This document shows, in pieces, positions 11,210-21,546 of a stretch of 64,000 nucleotides of DNA. The notes beneath the pieces are model-generated. The model searched no databases, was not told the DNA's origin, and worked only from the letters and a program-made list of their open reading frames with translations. Source of the DNA: Episyrphus balteatus (lineage: Eukaryota > Arthropoda > Insecta > Diptera > Syrphidae); the NCBI RefSeq assembly GCF_945859705.1, contig NC_079136.1, forward strand, positions 99,299,051-99,363,050. The letters run 5' to 3'. A program made the position numbers and the translations under genes. Positions within the stretch are counted from its first letter, which is position 1. Each line of letters begins with the position of its first letter.

Positions 11210-11490
11210 TTTGTTTTTTTGTTAAAAATGATTATTTATTTTAAATCGAAAAAAAAAAATTCGTGTTTACCCAACAAATAGTCGTTTATTTATTTGTGAG
11301 GAAAAGGAATGCAACAAACACTAAAGTTCGCATTTCCAGCCAGAAATAGACAAGAGTTTCACTCAAGTTTTTTCTGTTATTATTCATATAATTTCAACAA
11401 CTCTTATAATTTGATTTGCTTTAAGTATGAACCAGTTCTGGGGAGGGGGGGGGGGCACGTGCCCCCGTGCCCCCCCTGGATCCGCCGTTT

Positions 11491-12860
11491 TTTGTATGGC
11501 CAGTTTGTCGAGATAATGATTATTGAGCATGAGCATACTTAGTATACTTATATATGTATATTTTGAGGATAACACTGTTCTGTAAAATTTAACTTTAGTT
11601 TTCTCCTTCACATATTTTTTTTTATATTATGAAAAATTTGGCTTTCCTGAATCTAAATCTGTTTTTAGTGAAAATCTAGCACATAAAAATGATTTTTGAA
11701 AACTGTAAGTAGTTTGTAGAAAATATGCCTTTTAGATTCGGTCTATCATACGACACCAAAAAATAATTATTCATTAATTTTTCTCACATTTTAAAATACT
11801 GATTTACAAAAACAGAAAAAATATTGAAATCCTGCAGGTTTTAGATAATCCCGCATGAACAGTAACATCTTAAATAGAGGAAATGTAAAATCTTAACGCC
11901 AAGTCGAAAACGTACAGACAAATTTTATAAATATAATAATAAAACAAAATGTATATACGTGTTGAATAATTATGTACTATTTTGCTATTGAGAAATATCT
12001 AATTTGTGATAAAGCATTCCTTTGTCCCAGGAACAAATGTACCTATACTTTTTATATAGTTTTTGATGTGCTGAGTTCGAGTCCGAATTCGGATTTTGAT
12101 ATTTACGCGTTAGAAAATCAAAAGAGCAAGTTTTTTTAGAAAATCTCAAAAAAAAAAAAAAATTATACATATATCTCGAAAACGAGAGCTTTTAGGAATA
12201 GGTATTTTGAATTCGCATTCGAAATTAGCATACCAAAATCCATAAGAAAATAATACTTTTGTTCCTTGGACAAATACCTAAATATGATTTTTTTTAGATC
12301 AGATGCCAAAACTTCTTAACATACTCAAATTTTAGATATCTCGGAGAAAAGAGGTAGGTACTGAGAAGATTGAAACTTATTTTGAAAAAAACCGAAATAA
12401 ATTCATTTGAAACAGATTACCTTACCTAAAAATATTTGTTCGAAAACAGCAAAAAAAATGGGTTTTTGCGGGAATACCTAAAAAAAAAATGACGTCTTAG
12501 AGTTATTTTGACTTAGCATTCGCAATCACCATTCCAAAGTCCTTTAGAATAGTATAAATATAGCCGACCACAGTGTAATAAATGACCAATATGAACAGAA
12601 GAACAGGTACCTGAAAGCGGAATGACCATAGAAGAAATACCAGAATAATTTTTCAGACGTTTAAGTCCAATGAATCATTTCTTTAATTAATATTTTTTGT
12701 TTTTATTTTTCTATTTTAAGTTAACGCTTTAAGTTTCACTATCTCCGACATACAGAGATAGTGAAAGAATAGGTATACAAATTTCGGTTATTTTGTTTGC
12801 TCCAAGACTGCTATTCAAACATTTATTTTTTATTATTTTATTAGGTATATATTTTTTTTT
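11491..12860. other. Non-coding AT-rich stretch upstream of the first glue-like gene
   Basis: No gene is supported. A degenerate fold-back lies near 12026-12290 (GTCCCAGGAACAAATG against its rough reverse complement). A 12-bp-stem hairpin lies at 12734-12766 (TTTCACTATCTC / GAGATAGTGAAA). From about 12720 the sequence matches the region upstream of the gene at 25555 (CGCTTTAAGTTTCACT, TTATTTTGTTTG). Confidence 0.5.
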
Positions 12861-12881
12861 TTTTGTGTTATGTCTAGCGAA

Positions 12882-13010
12882 TGCAAACATTGTATTTCAA
12901 AACATACTTAGTTTTGATCACATGGTTTCGAAATTAACAATGCAAACAAAAATTTAGAGATTTGCAGAGTATAAAAGGACAGAAATTGGATTTGTTAAGA
13001 CACAATCAGT
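12882..13010 (+). promoter_or_regulatory. Promoter of the glue-like gene at 13030
   Basis: Two TGCAAACA sites (12882-12889, 12941-12948) match the forkhead consensus. GATCACATGG lies between them. A TATAAAAG box is at 12970-12977 and a TCAGT initiator-like motif at 13006-13010, 36 bp downstream of the TATA start. The order and spacing recur at the genes at 25555 and 33771. Forkhead drives Drosophila glue genes; its role here is inferred. Confidence 0.75.
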
Positions 13011-13029
13011 TCATTTGACTACGAAGAAC

Positions 13030-13752
13030 ATGGCAGGAAAACTAACTTTAACTTTGGCATTAGTAGTGCTAATGGCAGTTATTGCTGCTTCTCAAGGACC
13101 CCCTGGTGGACGTGGATCCGGTGGGCGTGGACCTGGTGGACCTGGTAGACCTGGTGGACCTGGTGGACCTGGTGGACCTGGTGGACCTGGTGGACAAAGA
13201 CCTAATGGACCAAGACCTGTTAGCTCAGATGAAAGTGATGGCTCCGATGAAAGTGATGGCTCTGATGAAATTGATGCCCGCCCTGCACCGGGTGGCCCTC
13301 GTGGATCAGGTGAACGTGGACCTGGACGTGGACCTGGTGGCCCTGGACGTGGACCTGGTGGCCCCAAGGGACCAAAACCCAATGGACCAAAACCTAATCC
13401 AGCATCATCAACTGCAGCTCCTGAGGTTATATCATCAACTGCAGCTCCAGTAGTATCATCAAGTGCAGCTCCTGAGGAAGTATCATCAACTGCAGCTCCT
13501 GAGATTGTATCATCAACTGCAGCTCCAGAGGTTGTATCATCAACTGGCGCTCCTGAGGAAGCATCATCAACTGCAGCTCCTGAGGAAGTATCATCAACTG
13601 CAGCTATAGAGATTGTATCATCAACTGCAGCTCCTGAGGTTGTATCATCAACTGCTGCTCCAGAAGTATCTTCAAGTGAAGTTCCTGAGGCAGCATCATC
13701 AACCGCAGCTCCAGAAATAACATCAACATCTGAAGCTCCAGCCTCAAAATAA
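13030..13752 (+). CDS. Secreted Gly/Pro-rich, mucin-tailed glue-like protein (gene 1)
   Basis: The 240-residue protein starts at the ATG 20 bases after the TCAGT motif; no earlier ATG is in frame. Residues 1-20 form a signal peptide (MAGKLTLTLALVVLMAVIAA) ending before SQ. Then come GGPGGPGG repeats to about residue 65, an acidic patch (SSDESDGSDESDGSDEID), a second Gly/Pro/Arg block, and about eleven Ser/Thr/Ala/Pro units of the SSTAAPE type that should be O-glycosylated. It ends TSEAPASK. Its signal peptide is nearly identical to those of the genes at 25555 and 33771. An extracellular adhesive or lubricating role, as in fly salivary glue, is inferred from composition; there is no recognised domain. 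AATAAA signals follow near 13839-13848. Confidence 0.85.
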   Translation: MAGKLTLTLALVVLMAVIAASQGPPGGRGSGGRGPGGPGRPGGPGGPGGPGGPGGQRPNGPRPVSSDESDGSDESDGSDEIDARPAPGGPRGSGERGPGRGPGGPGRGPGGPKGPKPNGPKPNPASSTAAPEVISSTAAPVVSSSAAPEEVSSTAAPEIVSSTAAPEVVSSTGAPEEASSTAAPEEVSSTAAIEIVSSTAAPEVVSSTAAPEVSSSEVPEAASSTAAPEITSTSEAPASK

Positions 13753-15263
13753 GTAGGTATCTATAACAATTATGTAACAAATGATAAATACGTACTCCTA
13801 TAAAAATCAAATACATAATTTGTACGATACTTATCTTCAATAAATAAAATTTGCAAAATTTAGACATTTCTTGTAACGCAACTCCAACTCATTGAGGCGG
13901 TTATTTTATGAATTCTTTCGTCATTCCTGAAACCTAACTAATTAAAAGGTTACAGTGCAGTTTCCTCAGAGTGAGTAAAATTTAGAGTTCGGTAAGCCTT
14001 TAAATCCAAACATTCTATTTCTATATCCTTTGAACATATGTGCATATAAGTTTGATATTCGTCGAGTCAATGAAGTCCTTCGAGATCCTTCGAAACGGCT
14101 CTGATTATGCAGAAGTTGATACTAAAATTTTAATATGGGATTTTCTTTGTGGCAACCCTATTTATAAACGAACGAAATTTTTACATTAATACACAAAATG
14201 TTGATAACTTCGTAGTTTCGTAGTAATACTAAACAACAGCTTATGATTGAAATGATGGAAAAATTTGAGGAATGTAGACCTACCAATATGGTAACCTTGC
14301 TGAAAGGTAAAATAACAGTAAAAATATAGATTGGAAAACAAAAAAAAAAGAAACATATCTAACAGAGGTTAAAATCAAATTTCAGCTAAGTTCTCATATT
14401 TTAATAAAAATGTAGAGCGCAAAAAACAAATAGGTAAGTACCTACTTAGCATACATGTCTCAATGCAAACCAGTTATATAATTTAGAAAAAATCCAATAG
14501 AAAATGATAAATTTTATGATCTTTCAGTGCCATATACCCGCGGAACACCATTAATTACCGCACAAAAACTCTTGGTTCATTGCAACAAAAACCGTATTAC
14601 ACTATTTTTCGCAGTCGATGATCTGTGGTTTTCTGCGATGTACTTTGATTTTATTTTCTGCAATCCTTTTTTTCTGCGATCCACCAAAGTTTTTTTCATA
14701 TTTAACCGTGGTTTTCTACGATGCAGGGGTAGATTTTATCGATTTTTGTTACGGTTTTCCCTTGTGTTTAATGTTTTTTTTATTATAATTTTTATTTTTT
14801 ATGATAAAAAGATTTGCATCTTAAATTAAGCTTAATTTGAAACGGAAGTCATCTTGGCAAAAAACCATGCAGAAATGCTCTTAATTTTAGGTGGTATTGT
14901 TCTCTGTATAGAATGTCCGGTATAAAAAAGGCACCTACAATTTTTTTGTGCTTAAGCTTAGTATGCAGATCAAGCTAAATTTTAGCTCCCATACAAAATT
15001 CTCTCAAAAATTTACCCGAGCTAGAATCCCAATGTACATTTTTTCAGTGGTTGAACTTCCACTGCCTAGCTGCCTAAAACAAGGGATTTGAACATAAATT
15101 TTGATGTACCTACCTATTTTTTGTCACAAAACTTGTTTTTGAAGATATTAGTGGTTATTACTTTTTGATAACTAAAATAACTTAATATTCGATAATTTAC
15201 TATTTTTCCACAAAAAAAAAGCAAAAAACTAACAATGTTTATTTATTAATTTTGTAAATATTG
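13753..15263. repeat. 3' flank of gene 1, duplicated downstream of the gene at 25555
   Basis: 13750-14130 and 14525-14790 align with 25830-26200 and 26640-26890: shared blocks include CAACTCCAACTCATT, GGTTACAGTGC, CCAAACATTCTATTTC, TTTTCTGCGATGTAC and CGATTTTTGT. No credible gene is present; the 100-codon frame at 14527 is diverged in the duplicate. The remainder is AT-rich with nothing recognised. Confidence 0.65.
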
Positions 15264-15570
15264 ATCACAACAAAAACATTACTGTTAAAAAAAGAGCCAA
15301 GTTATCCTATGTTAAAATTATGCTGGCACAAAAAGTACTGAAATGTAAAAGTGTACCAAGTTCTAAAGTTTGGGTTCAAATTCGTATCAATAAAATTTTG
15401 ATTGTTCTCTTGACAATTTTTCTTGACCATCGATTTTTAAAGTTATTTCAAAAATTGCCAAGTAAACAATCAACTTGGTACACTTTTACATTTCAGTACT
15501 TTTTGTGCCAGCATAATTTCAACATAGGATAACTTGGCTCTTTTTTTAACAGTAATGTTTTTGTTGTGAT
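15264..15570. mobile_element. Hairpin MITE with 99-bp arms
   Basis: Arms 15264-15362 and 15472-15570 are reverse complements with only about one mismatch; the outer end is ATCACAACAAAAACATTACT. The spacer is about 110 bp. No TSD is obvious and there is no coding content. Confidence 0.8.
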
Positions 15571-15616
15571 TTCACTACTTTTTGGTATGGCTGTAGAATA
15601 TAAAATCTCTTTATTT

Positions 15617-16355
15617 GATGAAAATTCAGTGAAAATGGGTGGTTGCCACGCCCCCTGCCTGAAATTCTCAAACTTTAAATTTTTTCCTTTGTGTAAACTA
15701 CCAGCTCCACCATTCTACCAAATTTCAAGATTCTACCACATACAGAAGTGCTCTATAATATTTGATGAAAATTCAGCGGAAATGGGCAGTTGCCACGCCG
15801 ACTGGCTGAAATTCTCAAATTTTATATTCTTTCCTTTGTGTAAACTACCAGCTCCACCATTCTACCAAATTTCAAGATTCTACGAAATACAGAAGTGCTC
15901 TATAATATTTGATGAAAATTCAGCGGAAATGGGTGGTTGCCACGCCCCTTGGCTGAAATTCTCAAATTTTAAATTTTTTCCTTTGTGTAAACTACCAGCT
16001 CTACTATTCTACCAAATTTCAAGATTCTACAATAATCAGAAGTGCTCTATAATATATGATGAAAATTCAGCGGAAATGGGCGGTTGCCACGCCCCCTGGC
16101 TGAAATTCTCAAATTTTAAATTTTTTCCTTTGTGTAAACTACCAGCACCACCATTCTACCAAATTTCAAGATTCTACGACAATCAGAAGTGCTCTATAAT
16201 AATTAATAATTTATGAAAATTCAGCGGAAATGGGCGGTTGCCACGCCCCCTGAATTGAAAATCTCAAATTTTCGATTTTTTCCTTTGTATACACCACAAG
16301 TCCTATCACCGTGTAAAATTTCAAGTTTCTACGATATCGGGAAGTTCTCCATAAT
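15617..16355. repeat. Satellite-like tandem repeat, exact 147-bp period
   Basis: Units start with GATGAAAATTCAG at 15617, 15764, 15911 and 16058, exactly 147 bp apart. A fifth, more diverged unit is shifted by 7 bp. Each contains GGTTGCCACGCC and CCTTTGTGTAAACTACC. Because 147 is a multiple of three, an open frame runs through it (49-residue repeat), but there is no sign of real coding. Confidence 0.88.
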
Positions 16356-16760
16356 TTTGATGATCTGTCAGTTAGTCAGTGAGTCAGTGAGTCAGTGAGT
16401 CAGTTACGGTTTTTGCGATTTTTGAAGCCCTATATCTCAGAAACTACTCATCGTAGGAGGCTGAAATTTTGTGAGGTGTTTGGTTTTGAAGAGCTCAACA
16501 AATGTAGTGAGTGTGAAATTTCTAGCATCTTTGGTGTGGAAGTTAGAGGGGGGTCGAAAATGGCCTGAGTTGTTTCCTGTAAATAAGGGTGTAGTGCCAA
16601 AGTTGCTAGAGAACTTGGCTGGGCACTACCGTGCCCCTTGATAAATATTGTAAAGAAAACACCTTATTCGTTTTAAAGACCAAACAATAATGATTTGGTT
16701 GGATATTTTTTTTTTTTTTTTTTGGGTACCCTTAATATGTATATAAACATAGTACGAGCT
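16356..16760. repeat. GAGTCAGT microsatellite and repeat tail
   Basis: Tandem GTCAGTGA units at about 16371-16403 follow the 147-bp array. A stretch containing CTATATCTCAGAAACTACTC resembles dispersed insect repeats, though it matches no family I can name. A poly-T run at 16708-16723 is the poly-A tail of the minus-strand LINE fragment beside it. Confidence 0.5.
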
Positions 16761-17205
16761 TTAGGGAAAGTGAAAAGGATTTAAAAGGAGATGCCGATGC
16801 ACATTGGTTTTAAAGTTCTGAACATTAAAATGGGAGGGAAAAACTGAGGCGGGTAATGCATTCCACATTCTCGTAGTACGGCTAAAGAAGGAATCTCTAA
16901 ATTTGACGGTACGTCCGAAATTGGGCTCTAGTGTAAACTGATGGGCATTCCTTGAAGTACGAGTATCACGGTTAAATTGCTTAAGGGGAGTAATGCAACT
17001 AGCTATTTCGTTTGAATATTAAAAAAAAAAAAAAATACCTATAAAATAAGGACAGGCATGATACATTCCGGCGGTGCTCGAGAGATAGGATTGTATCTGT
17101 AATGGACCTATCACCTATCATTTTAAAAGCTCTATTTTGGATTCGGTCCAAATAACTCAAGTGGGTCTTAGGAGCACCCGCCCAGATATGGGATTTGACT
17201 TAGTA
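16761..17205 (-). pseudogene. 5'-truncated LINE ORF2, C-terminal fragment
   Basis: On the minus strand, from about 17198 the frame reads HIWAGAPKTHLSYLDRIQ and then RAFKMIGDRSITDTI, typical of the region after the reverse transcriptase in CR1/L2-like LINEs. After an A15 (T15 in sense) run that breaks the frame near 17021-17035, it continues FNRDTRTSRNAHQF, FFSRTTRMWNALP and FNVQNFKTNVHRHL to a stop at 16761-16763. A short 3' UTR and poly-A tail follow. The reverse transcriptase core is absent. No clear TSD was found. Confidence 0.82.
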
Positions 17206-17474
17206 ACTTATTTCTAGTTGAAACTTATTTCTATTAGTCAGCGATTTCATATTTCAGAAATCAATGACTTTTGGCATCAGCGAATAAGGGTCGTTACACC
17301 TAGCACTATGCAAGCGATGGCATAAGCGATGGCATATGCAATCGATGGAAGCGGTGTCATATGTATGCACAAGCAAGTAATCCAAACTGTGGGAATTTAT
17401 AGCAAGTAATCCAACTTGTGGGAATTTAATGTTTTATATGGGTAACTGACCGAACGACCTTTATTAGCAACAAT
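17206..17474. other. Short non-coding stretch with a local duplication
   Basis: Tandem AGCAAGTAATCCAA...GTGGGAATTTA units occur near 17372-17430, and an AAGCGATGGCATA repeat near 17314-17336. No gene is seen. Confidence 0.5.
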
Positions 17475-17483
17475 TTTTTTTAA

Positions 17484-18282
17484 GGGTTGGGGTCAAAATT
17501 CTGCCGGGGTCAAAATTCTTTTGTCAAAATTCTGCTTTTCAAAGTTCTGCTTTCAAAATTCTGCTTTTTAAAATTCTGCTTTTTAAAATTCTGTTTTTCA
17601 AAATTCTGCTTTTCATAATGCTGTTTTACAAAATCTGCCAAAAATTAAAAAAAGGGTTTGGAAAATGTTAAAAAGCGCGCGCTTTTTATAATTTTCCAAA
17701 CCCTTATTTTAATTTTTGGCAGAATTTTGTAAAATCATCTTCTAGCTAAATTTGCTGCCTATTTGAGATTTTTTTCTTAAATCAATAAATTTAAAAATAT
17801 TGATAAAAGGTTTTTAATGATAAATATATTCGAAAAATAATAATTGAACATTATTTAATTGGTCAAATAAAAATTGATATTCAAAACATTAAATAAGAAA
17901 AGGAATATACTTTATCACACAACATCGTTTTTTATATAATTTGTTTTCAACGTTATACTCGTATAGATGTGTGTTATAAGAAAGTCAGTACTCTAAGCAG
18001 TTTGAAAATTTATTTGTGATGGTTAAACAGCAAGCAGTGAAGAAAATACCAACCTAAAAAAAACATTAATGAGTGTATTTTGGTTATAGTAAACGCATAT
18101 GCTATAAAAAAAAGCAGAATTAGCAGAATTTTTTTGTTAAAAAAAATGCTGGCAGAATTCTGAAAAACAGAATTTTAAAAGACGGAATAGAAAAAAAGCA
18201 GAATTTTGAAAAACAGAATTTTCTTGAAAAAAGCAGAATTTTGTAAATCAGAATTTTGAAGTCAGAATTTTGACCCGCTCCC
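17484..18282. mobile_element. Fold-back element with arms built of AAAATTCTGCTTTT repeats
   Basis: Left arm (17490-17640) and right arm (18108-18282) are arrays of a short unit, TCAAAATTCTGCTTTT, in opposite orientation, with outer ends GGGGTCAAAATTCTG / CAGAATTTTGACCC. TTTTTTTAA flanks both ends (17475-17483, 18283-18291), a likely TSD. An internal palindrome at about 17636-17721 is centred on AAAAAGCGCGCGCTTTTT (17670-17687). This architecture resembles Foldback-type elements. Confidence 0.72.
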
Positions 18283-18617
18283 TTTTTTTAATAATGTTGA
18301 TAAATTCAATATACAATCAAATCGATACGTTTTTTCATACAATCTCAAACCAGTTAAAAAATAATGTCACACCCGTTACATTTTTGAATTGTCATAAAAA
18401 CACATTTTTTTTATAAATTTTCTTCAAATACACATACAAAATATAATGCTTATTCCTATTGAAATACAATATCCACGATTCGCTTTCAAAAATCTACAAT
18501 ATGACTTCTACAAGTCACCGAAGTCACCAAATTGACTGAATCGATTTTCGAACGTTACACCTGTTACATATAAAGGGAAGTGACGTTGAGGTTAACAAAA
18601 TCTTATTTTAAAATTAC

Positions 18618-19800
18618 AGGGTGTCCCAGAATAAGATAAGGGCATTAAGGGATATGTGAAGTTGGCATCCCGAAATGCTAATTTGGGTTAGACAAGGATA
18701 ACCCAAGATTTTTTTTCGTTAGCCCACTGGCAAAAAAAACAAATTTTGATTTTTAAGAGGTTGGTAATTTGAAAAAAGTTTAGTTTTTTGTCATAATTTT
18801 TGGAACTAAGGGTGGGCTAGCAAAAAAAAGTCATGTTATTTGTTGGAGTTACAATGGTTAATTGAGAAAAAGTGTAAAAAGAACAATTCGTGCTAATATG
18901 GCAAACCAAAAATATCAATGATTTTTACACTTGAATAATTATTTATTTGTATTTTGTGTTTTTTTAAGGTGAAATGAAACCAATCAACTTAAGCTTTTTA
19001 ACAGAATTATTATAAATCCAGTAAGAATAGACGAAAAATTGTCAAAGAAAGGAAAAAACTTGTAACAGGTTGATTTTTGGTATACAGCTTGGTGTTAGGG
19101 TGGTTTACAATCTGTGAAAAGTCCTGAAGTTTCCCTCTGTCCGCTAGTCCCATTATAAGGGGTCAAAGGTCACAACATTTTTTATTTTAAAAACGGCAAG
19201 TCTTAGACAAAAATTATTTTCTACATAATTGTAGCTGAGCTGTATGACAATTTTTTGTAAAATAACCTCAACTACAATTTTGTACCCCATAATGTTTGTC
19301 TAAAACCTAGGGACCTACCGTTTTTAAAATAAAAATGGTTGTGAGCTTTGACCCCTTATAATGGGACTGGCGGACAGATGAAACTTCAGGACTTTTCACA
19401 GATTGTAAACCACCCTAACAACAAGCTGTATACCAAAAATCAACCTGTTACAAATTTTTTCCTTGAAAAAATCTATTTTTCCTGGGCTTTATATGACAAC
19501 ATTCAACCAAGTTAGAATTCTTAGTCAAATAAATAGCATTTGTGGGGCAGTTCCCACACCAGTGGATTTACTTTTTCTAAATTATAAACTAAAAAGGTCA
19601 ATGTGGTGTATGCGTACTATTTTTTTAGTGAGGTGAATAAAAACTAATGCTTCTATAATGTTTAAACTAAGCGTAGGATAGCAAAAATAAAAGTTGGGAT
19701 AATCTGGCTGACCTAGGGCAATCGAAACAAGGCAGGTTTGAAAAAAAAAATTAGCATTTGGGGATGCCACCTTCACATAGCTGGCATTGAAGGGGTATAC
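18618..19800. mobile_element. Degenerate TE with an internal fold-back
   Basis: The left end CAGGGTGTCCCAGA and the following GAAGTTGGCATCCCGAAATG are matched in reverse near 19750-19800 (CATTTGGGGATGCCACCTTC). Inside, 19051-19260 and 19262-19465 form a near-perfect inverted repeat (GTAACAGGTTGATTTTTGGT / reverse complement), including matching GGGACT and CCTGAAGTTT blocks. A 64-codon minus frame at 19582-19776 is not convincing. Confidence 0.6.
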
Positions 19801-19908
19801 TTACTTTGGTAGGATTACTTTGGTAAGCCTTTACTCATATTAATGTTAATTTCTCTCTTAATATTAATGACAGAAACTCCGTTAAGATCTTGATTTTTAG
19901 GAGGAATA

Positions 19909-20491
19909 CACTGGTCAACAAAATTTAACTTTTTTTTTGCCACAAGAACCAAAATATACTTTTCTGAAGGTTTTCGAGTTGCTGAACTCAAATCCGCAAT
20001 CGGAAAAATTCTATTAGCCTCCGTTCTTGAAATATAACCGTTATAAAAAAAAAACCCTTTTCTTGCATTTTATAACGGTAATATTTCAAGAACGAAGACT
20101 AATAAAGTTTTTCTGATAGAGTTCAGCAACCCAAAAACCTTCAGAAAAGTATATTTTGAATCTTGTGGCAAAAAAAGTTAAATTTGGTTGGCCAGTGTTG
20201 TTTCATATTCAAAGACCGCTACTTAAATTTTAAATATCTCGGGCAATAAAAGAGATATCGGAAAGATTTAAACATTTTTTGAAAGAATAAAACTAGCTCT
20301 TATAGGCACCGTTACAAATTTATTCATAATAAATTACTCCACATAAAAACATAACAGCCAAAATTACGTATTTTGACATTTTCTAACGGTAATATTTCAA
20401 AAACTAAGGCCAATCAAATTTTTCTGACTTCAGATTCGGATACTAGAAAAGTATATTTTGGTTCTTGTGGCATAAACCTTGTTGACCAGTG
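19909..20491. mobile_element. Hairpin TE with CACTGGTCAACA termini plus a third partial arm
   Basis: 19909-20045 pairs with 20068-20197 as an inverted repeat (CACTGGTCAACAAAATTTAA / reverse complement). A second right arm follows at about 20389-20491, ending TTGACCAGTG. The left terminus can therefore pair with either right arm, which suggests internal duplication or nested insertion. No coding content is seen. Confidence 0.68.
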
Positions 20492-21376
20492 ATATTATTC
20501 TTTGTAACGTTAATATCTTTCTTGATAGCTCAGGTATTGATTTTTAACGGCTCTTTATTTTTGCTTACTCGTGATAATTTTTAACTTTGAGACCAAGTTT
20601 TTTCTATAAATATGTTTTAAACAAAGTGTGATACTTGGAAAATACTGCACCAGGTTAACTCTTAAAAAATGTTTTTTTTTGCTTTAGCCATTAGAGGTTA
20701 AGAATTAAAAATTTGTTTTTTAGTTTAAGATAGGTAATTTTTATTTAAGATCTGGTTACAAAGCATGTTATCCAAGGATTAAACTTTAATTGCAATATTA
20801 TATAGACATACCTATTTATATTTTGAAATTTCAATAATTGTTGTCCCCTCTTAGATGGGCAATAGGTCGGCGTTTATTAATAATTTTAATCTTTAAAACA
20901 TTGCGTTTAAAGTTTGATTTCATGTTTAATTTTATAACTTAAAAAACATATTTTTTAATAACTTTACCGATTTCTTTCTTCATACAGATATCTATGTTAG
21001 GAGCTGAATTACAGAATGCAGATCCTCTCCAACTCTCTTAAAACTATTGTTTGCACCGCCACGCAAATGAAATCTTCTTTTTCGAGTTGTTTTATAAACA
21101 TTTTAAAACTATATTAACCCTAGATTGCACTGCGTGAAATTTTTACCATAAAATAAAATTGTATTTCAATAATTTTGGTCTTGAAATTTTTTTTTCCAAG
21201 CTTTTGAATATCTAATCTTGAGTTCAAGGTTAATATCTATGACTAAAATATAATATATCTTTGTGATTCTATTCTATTTTTTTTTTTTTTGTCAAAGAAC
21301 GAATTTAAACATTTTAATTACATATTTGATATCTTTTTTGTTTAATTTGTGCCAGCTTTTTTTATTGTATTTCAAA
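20492..21376. other. AT-rich intergenic DNA
   Basis: I see no gene, RNA or clear repeat in this stretch. Confidence 0.5.
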
Positions 21377-21527
21377 TGCAAATATTGCAGTTTATTTTTC
21401 TGTCATTCAGAATTATATTTATTGCAGATCACATGACTTTGAAAACAACCAAAACCTTAGCAACGAGTGCAACGATTTTCAAAGTATAAAAGGATGGAAA
21501 TTGCAATTTTATCGACACACAACCAGC
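21377..21527 (+). promoter_or_regulatory. Promoter of the glue-like gene at 21547
   Basis: TGCAAATA (21377-21384) and GATCACATG (21427-21435) correspond to elements upstream of the gene at 13030. TATAAAAG is at 21485-21492. ACACACAACCAGC near 21516-21527 occupies the place of the shared ACATAAYCAGTT start motif, 38 bp after the TATA start. The gene is the most diverged promoter copy of the array. Confidence 0.65.
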
Positions 21528-21546
21528 TTGTTTCTCCACAAAGAAC

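Larger units (their letters stand above)
9121..11490 (-). mobile_element. hAT-like non-autonomous element, interrupted by other elements
   Basis: Segments 9121-9832 and 10819-11490 match, in reverse, the complete element at 43475-45485. Shared blocks include the CTATTTTTTCATACRGAGGGGT region, the TTGCACTTTTTTCGTTG region and the G-rich terminus ending CCTGGATCCGCC near 11490. The distal end beyond 9121 is missing. The copy lacks about 560 bp present in the other one (44360-44930), or the other copy gained them. It is split by the element at 9833-10818 and carries a MITE at 10984-11209. No transposase is seen. Confidence 0.75.

Noticed and set aside
14527..14829. 100-codon Phe-rich frame
   Set aside because: Its duplicated counterpart near 26640-26900 does not keep the frame, so it is unlikely to be coding.
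15566..16216. 216-codon frame across the 147-bp array
   Set aside because: It exists only because 147 is divisible by three. It has no signal, promoter or amino-acid pattern suggesting selection.
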